Positions 58,746 to 64,000 of a stretch of 64,000 nt of DNA are shown here, one piece after another. Source of the stretch: Coprinellus micaceus (Eukaryota > Basidiomycota > Agaricomycetes > Agaricales > Psathyrellaceae). The position numbers and the translations under genes are program-made. The stretch spans positions 1,674,001-1,738,000 of the forward strand of contig OX596334.1 of the NCBI GenBank assembly GCA_951394405.1. The letters are read 5' to 3'. The first letter of the stretch is position 1. The number at the start of each line of letters is the position of its first letter. The notes under the pieces were generated by a model. That model saw only the letters and a program-made list of their open reading frames with translations, was not told the DNA's origin and did not search any database.

Positions 58746-60801
58746 AGGTACTTCGGGGCTTGGCATCAGTTCCAGGGATGGGGACGAGCTTCGCAGAGTA
58801 AGTGCTGTGTCGTGTTGATACTATGGAAATATACAATAGCAATCAGAAGACATTGGGCCACGGTGTACAGACATCTTCCGAACTTGGTCCTAAAACGGTT
58901 TGGCAAGAATATACGGTGTGGATGTACACAGGCCAGCGAGTGGGAGGGGATGCTACATCCGGGGTGGGGTGAGCCTCGTTGTAGAAAATCTCTCAGAAGC
59001 TGGTGCTTCCCGTCAACGAAGAACGACTGTTAGAACGACTTCGCAGGATATAGGGACGTGGGTGTATGGGCATGGCCCAGGATGCATCTCACTAAACGAG
59101 GGCATAATGAGCGCAACTGACGTTTCAAAAGACAAATTACACGCACCAGCGCATGCCATGCAACGCCAAGTTCATGCATACACCAGCCCTGCCGCGAGCT
59201 GAACGAGCCCATATGAGAGAAGTCAGTTCCTCGTACCACAGGTCAGCTCGTTGGCCCACGTACCATTCGCGACGGAGCTAGGCGCCGGGCGAAATCGCCG
59301 AGGTATCCACTCCTATATGGGTACTCTCCGTCCGACGTTACGATCCACGTTTCCTCATATTCCTGCCATTTATCGCATGGCCCTATCTGAGCCGAACATG
59401 GCTGAACAGGAACGGGGAGAGCTTAGAGCGGACGAGGGCGAACACATCTTAGCTGATCTGCTGGATGCCGTCAGTCGGAGTCAGGAAAGGAGGCGGGGGT
59501 GGCCTCCATACTCTGAGCCTCACCTACTACGAGCCATGTGTGGAGGAGTTTGAGCTGTGGCCACTTTGTCGTGGTCGTTGTTGGCAACGATGAGGCTCGA
59601 TGAGGAGGGAGCAACTGAGTCCGCGATGAACACCGCCACGGTGGCTGGTGGCTTGGGAAATATTCAATGATCAACTGCACAGGAGTTCTCCAAAGCGCTC
59701 AGTCGCCGTCGTCGCGTGTCGTCCTCCTCCGTGACGCCGAAACTTCCATCCTTGGCCTCCCTTCCTCCCCTTCGACGTTGCCACCGATGGTCAGGGTCAC
59801 TATGGCACTGCTTCGGTGACGCTGTACAATGCATACTGGGACCACCATGGCACCAAAGCACCAAGCATAGAGTCGGACTCTAGTGGGCTCTAGTGTCGAG
59901 TGTAAATAGCCAGATATGCCTGTTTCTCTGTTCTGTCTTCGGCCTAACCCAACTCCAGCAGCTGGGTCTCGCTTTCGCTGGCTCTGGGGTACCATCGCAC
60001 TGAGCACAGCACGAACACACCAGCGCCAGGCAGGCTATCGGCAGAGGTGAGCCCCCCCCGTTTCCTGATTCTCTCCCAAGACCTAACCTGATTACCGCCG
60101 CGCACCACATCCTCTAGATACTCTGCGTTGGGCTGAGAGAACACTCGCCGTCTACTCTGCCCACCTCTCCTCGGCCTCCCTCTTCTTCTCAAGACGTTCC
60201 TCGGCCTCTCCTCTTATCTCTCTGTCGACCCAAGTCGGGTACGCACCGAGTTACCACAAGCCCGGAGTGCCGTAGGAAGAGGGGCCGAAGGGCAGAGCTT
60301 GGGTTGATACGCAGTTGTAGTAAACTTACGAACCGACAAAATGCGATCCGTCTTACTTATTTATCTTGTGCAGCGTTCTGAGCAGGTCTTGTAGCGACCC
60401 CTGGACATCATGGTCGGAGAGTCATCTTCTTGCCCCACGCCCAATTGTCAATGTCGTTACCGCGAGAATGCCCTTCGTATGGGTTGTGAGCTGGGGAATT
60501 GAGGGATGACCCGGGCACGAGCTGGGCGGATGCGAAGATGACCGTTTTCTTCCTTCTTTGCTCTCCTACGCCCTTCTGCGCTTAAGCGCCGGCACCGCCA
60601 CACGTCACCTGATTAGTCTGCCCGATCGTCGCCCAGTAGGTTCCTGTCAAGATCTGTGTATTCTGTACCCCGGAGCACGTCCAATGCAACCCATGTTCTA
60701 GCTACCGCGCAGATTTAGAGCTTACAAAACGAAAGCCTTGGAGATAATCCCGGAGGTAGGTGTCTGCTCTGCTAAACACGTGGCCGTGGTTTCAAGCCGC
60801 T
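58746..60801. repeat. 2,056-bp segmental duplication, copy B
   Basis: Near-identical direct copy of 8607-10662 (two differences seen). The upstream ~180 bp is only distantly similar to the sequence upstream of copy A; shared blocks are GTACCTGGTGG and TTCAGCGCAACA. The downstream sequence is unrelated. No supported gene lies inside. Confidence 0.9.
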
Positions 60802-61052
60802 CGCGAACCTCCTAGGTCGCCGCTGGGGTTGACTGGGAATATCTTCGTGAACCACGATGGAGCACATTCCACAGTGAATACTGTTATTGTTACACAGGAG
60901 CCTAGTTATGCATCGATGCATGCAGGGCATATTGACAAAACCGAGGGCGATACATAATTAGGAAACGGCCAGACCAGAACGAATTCTATAGTAATTGGTA
61001 TCTGTGACGTTCTCCCCAATGATTCTATGGCCTAAAGAGGTTCCCTCAGTAC

Positions 61053-63330
61053 TTAGGCCGTTCTGCGGACAAAAATGGAATGGTAAGGCTCACTTAGGTC
61101 ATCAGGAAGAGGCTCTTCACGGGGTTGGATGAGGATGGTGCGAAACCCGGGAAAGAGGAGATTCAGGCAGGTCGCGTTGTCGAGCATGGAATTGAGGGCA
61201 GTAATGTGGCTTTGCAGAACCTCAGAGCCGGCGCCACCGAACGAAGCATTGAGGGTGGAAATAGTTGCTTGAGCGCCGTTCGACTGGGGTGGTCGGCCTT
61301 TTGCTTCCACTGATTTACTCTCTAAGATGACTTTGATGTATCGAGCGAGGTATGGCATCCAGACTTGGTCGTGTAGCGATTGCTCTTGCTTCGTGTGCTG
61401 ATCGAGTACGATGAAGTGCCGCCGAGCCCAGTCCACCATCCTCCTGCAGAGCCGCCTGGCCTCGATGATGTCCTGCCGTTCAGACTCTGGAATTGCGCCG
61501 TGGGTGTAATCGTCACCTGCCAAGATGTTCCCGAGCTCCATCAGGTTACAGAGGGACAAGAGATTCTCGAGCCCCTCTGGGGTCGAGGGGTCTGGTGTAT
61601 GGGCGCACTCTAAACAGCTTCGCTCAGTCCCATTCGTGATGGTAGCGAGATAGCGAGAAATAAAAACGTACCGTCGCTCATCCTCCGATTGTGATACAAT
61701 CCTGTGGTGTAAACCATGTGGAAGAAGTGCACAAGGCGCCGTAGGGGCAGTCTGGCGCTGCTCGTATCAGCCGACGAGGATGAGGGACTGGAATTCCCCC
61801 CCAGAAATTCTCGCATGACGCTGGTGGCCGTTGCAGTCAGCGTGGAAGACGCATACCAAAAACAACCAGTGAAGATAGAGTGGTCCAAGGCCATCATGCA
61901 CACCTCTACGCCAGGTCGGATAACACTGTATCGGGGCCGAGTTCGGTCAGTTGAGAGTGAAGGCGGTCCGACGGCAATCACTCACATCGAGGTTCCAGCC
62001 TGGAGCCGAACGGGTTCATAGTGAATGTTTCCACTATGCTGCGAGGGCACCAGGGATAAAATTGATTCTTCCTCCCCGCGATCCCCAAGGAGTAACCACA
62101 ACGCCCCAGCCCGCAACTCCAAGTACAACCCAAAACCTTGCATTGCGACGGAAAAATCCTCGTAGGAAGACGCGGTGGCCGCAGCCCCAAAGCGCAAGGC
62201 GTTCAGGGGAAATTCGTGCCTCCGGCACCAAGGCTGGTTCGATGTACCATCCCAAGCTATAATGTCTGACGCGAAGATCCTTGGTGGAACGACAGAAACG
62301 GATATCGGAAATTGCCCAGAGCTGATGACCTTTGCTGGGGGGAGTACTGCTTCCAGGAAGCTCTCTAACACGACATGTGTTTCTCGGTCATGGGGCGGTA
62401 AGGAAAAGTCTGAAGATACATCGGTTAGAGCGACTTTTAGCGTAACGGACAGAAGGAGACAAAGGCAGGAGACGAACCATGGGCGCTGACGACCCGCTGG
62501 AGGGAAGGTGCTATCGCCTGGAGCGTGTCTCGATCCAATTTGGAGTTTCTTCCCTGCATCGGCCCGAAAATAACAACATTCATTTTCCCGCGAAGGGTCG
62601 CCTGGCCGAGAGAGTTGCTCCAAGACCGGAAATCGCTGCTGTCGACGAAATGAACGCAATGACGAATTGTGGTACGATTGGCGAGGAACTGCTGGCCAAG
62701 GTTCCATAGCATCTGAAACCGGTCCTTTTCTGGGCGTGACTGGCGAAAGTGCAAATAGGTAAGAACGAAATTTGGAGGATATAGTATTGAGAGGCCCATA
62801 CGTAGAAGACGGCGGAAAAGCAACAGGACGATCGTTCTGGCCCGCCAAAGCATATTGAAAGTTCATGGCGCTGTGATGGAGGTGTTGAGGACGCCACACC
62901 TCGAAGCAGAGGAGAACAGACTTGACGCTACCTCAGTGGGTTGGACGAACGTTCCAACTGTTCTAACCTCGATGACCTCCTGAAAATGATCACGTTAAAC
63001 ACGTGCCAGCCTGAGGTAGAGCAAAACCAGAGAACCTACCCTTTCAGCGGTCAAATCCACTGCATCATGAACCAAGGCGGGCCCTTTCCTTGTTCGCCTG
63101 GTGGGCCGCTGTGGTAAAGCATCTTGTGACGACCTCTTGATAGCACCTCGCCGTCGACTTGCTAGGTTTGTACTTGCACTCGCGTCAAGAATGCTATCGT
63201 CGGTGCTAATGGGCTGAATCGATGGACCTGCGATGGGTTCGATGGGCGAGTTCGGATGTCCTGAAAAATGTATCAGGCCTCGTCCGCGTCTGGGGATTGC
63301 TTCAACTCTGACCTCGAGAGGTGGTGGAGC
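61053..63330 (-). CDS. JmjC-like protein lacking the iron-binding residues
   Basis: Predicted complement of join 61053-61609, 61672-61925, 61986-62433, 62478-62739, 62802-62870, 62932-62979, 63040-63330: seven exons, 642 aa, with a likely extra 5' exon near 63374-63399 joined by a GTAGGC...CCTAG intron. Introns are 44-62 bp. The N-terminus is basic (LPQRPTRRTRKGPALVHDAV). A JmjC-like core follows: ISSGQFPISVSVVPP, WDGTSNQPWCRRHEFPL, LRFGAAATASSYEDFSV, GALWLLLG, IRPGVEVCMMALDHS and GCFWYAS. The positions that normally hold HxD and the distal His read FSVAM and EVCM, so demethylase or hydroxylase chemistry is unlikely. A helical C-terminal region (RRMVDWARRHFIVLDQHTKQ) follows. This family is widespread and uncharacterised in Agaricomycetes. 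The first donor (GTTCGT at 62477) is weak. Confidence 0.6.
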
Positions 63331-63393
63331 CTAGGCGGAAGACGTGGCCCTGGGGATTGCCGCCATGGCCTACCCGGAGCTTGAAAGGAGAGT

Positions 63394-64000
63394 CTATGTG
63401 GGGGTCAGCCTCGACGGACCGCCCTCAAGTGACTGATCCGAACCTTCATGAGAAGCAAGCCATTCGGCCTCGTTGAAAGGAATGCTTTGGTAGTTCACTC
63501 CGGCCAACTCGTCGAATAACTGGTTGAATCGTTGATGCGGCATACACAACCCAAGGGCGACATCCACCAAGGCCTGGTATATCGCGACCTCGACGTGAAG
63601 AAGGCTAGCAGGCCGACTACCACCGAGCCCTTGCCACATCTGAATGGAGGGGAGCCGGGGTGGGCGTGGATGAGCTAAATTGAAATTGGGATGCTACCAG
63701 GTACGCACCAGAAGCAGATTTAGTCGACTCACGTCCTTCCGCATGAGTTGAGCAGGGAGAAAGAGGCAAACGGGAGAGACTGCGATGGCAATATGGAGGG
63801 GAAGCTTGAAGGTTTGAGGTTTCTCTAGCTTTTCTAAGAAAGAGTCCCAGTTTCCTTCCTCGGCCCTGAAACGACGATAGATGTTATGGTAAGCTCTTGA
63901 GAGAAGTACGATCCCCGAGGAATCAAAGTCGGAGGAGCTAGCGTACACGAAAAGGTCACTAAGGAATAGTTTCAGTTCGTTCGCGGTGCTGGGTATGTCG
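63394..64000 (-). CDS. Hypothetical protein, 3' part (runs off the window)
   Basis: Complement of join 63394-63639, 63733-beyond 64000. The 93-bp intron (GTGAGT...CATTCAG) is phase 0. At least 170 C-terminal residues are present: LFVYASSSDFDSSGIVLLS, FLEKLEKPQTFKLPLHIAIA, then MPHQRFNQLFDELAGVNYQS, ending in an acidic/Ser tail. The hydrophobic run IAIAVSPVCLFLPAQL is short for a membrane helix. The domain is not recognised. It lies on the same strand immediately upstream of the JmjC-like gene. I cannot exclude that they are one transcription unit, but a stop at 63394 favours two genes. Confidence 0.45.

Noticed and set aside
1..64000. Search for retrotransposon genes (reverse transcriptase YxDD, integrase, gag zinc knuckle)
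   Set aside because: No such motif was seen in the open frames; the mobile DNA here appears to be class II.

Overview
The window is nuclear DNA from a filamentous fungus, most likely an Agaricomycete basidiomycete. I infer this from dense short introns (mostly 42-94 bp, GT...AG, several with CTGAC/CTAAC-like branch points), a Plavaka-type Tnp2 transposase, and protein families typical of mushroom-forming and Rhizoctonia-like fungi: a Ulp1-like C48 peptidase, F-box, RING, an iron-site-less JmjC-like protein, and nucleotidyltransferase-like proteins with a GS...DLD motif. No rRNA, canonical tRNA, CRISPR, phage or bacterial operon is visible. Exon structures were assembled by eye from splice signals and reading-phase continuity. 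They are predictions, not transcript-supported models.

Layout. 0-2.9 kb holds weak coding signal and a ~470-bp inverted repeat. 2.9-7.4 kb has a Ulp1-like cysteine protease gene and an F-box-like gene, both on +. 8.3-10.7 kb is a 49-bp satellite followed by the first copy of a 2,056-bp duplication. 11-13.9 kb has two minus-strand genes for low-complexity proteins. 14-17 kb has little firm signal. 17.9-18.2 kb is a Mutator-like MITE with 9-bp target duplications. 19-20.7 kb is a large RING-finger gene (-). 21-23.5 kb is a five-exon gene for a 758-aa unknown protein (+), meeting a minus-strand gene tail to tail. 25.7-26.8 kb is a multi-exon unknown gene (-).

27-41 kb is a gene-poor, repeat-rich block. 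It contains a row of three perfect triloop hairpins, two hAT-like non-autonomous elements (489 and 488 bp, each with a perfect 8-bp target duplication), a possible tRNA-derived SINE, a ~720-bp foldback element and decayed exons. 41.8-47.5 kb returns to small spliced genes. 48.3-52.8 kb is a Plavaka transposase gene with six exons and an unbroken frame of about 1,376 aa. 53.5 kb has a Tc1/mariner-like MITE with TA flanks. 54.3-55.2 kb is a second, shorter RING gene with the same exon architecture as the first. 57.5-58.2 kb is a small unknown gene (-). 58.4-60.8 kb repeats the 49-bp satellite and the 2,056-bp duplication. 61-63.3 kb is a seven-exon gene for a JmjC-like protein lacking the iron ligands. 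An incomplete gene runs off the right end.

The genes do not form a pathway or operon. The picture is a recombining, transposon-rich accessory region carrying regulatory-type genes (ubiquitin/SUMO-related RING, F-box and Ulp1-like, plus JmjC-like), at least one autonomous-looking DNA transposon, and several small non-autonomous families whose boundaries are readable from their target duplications.
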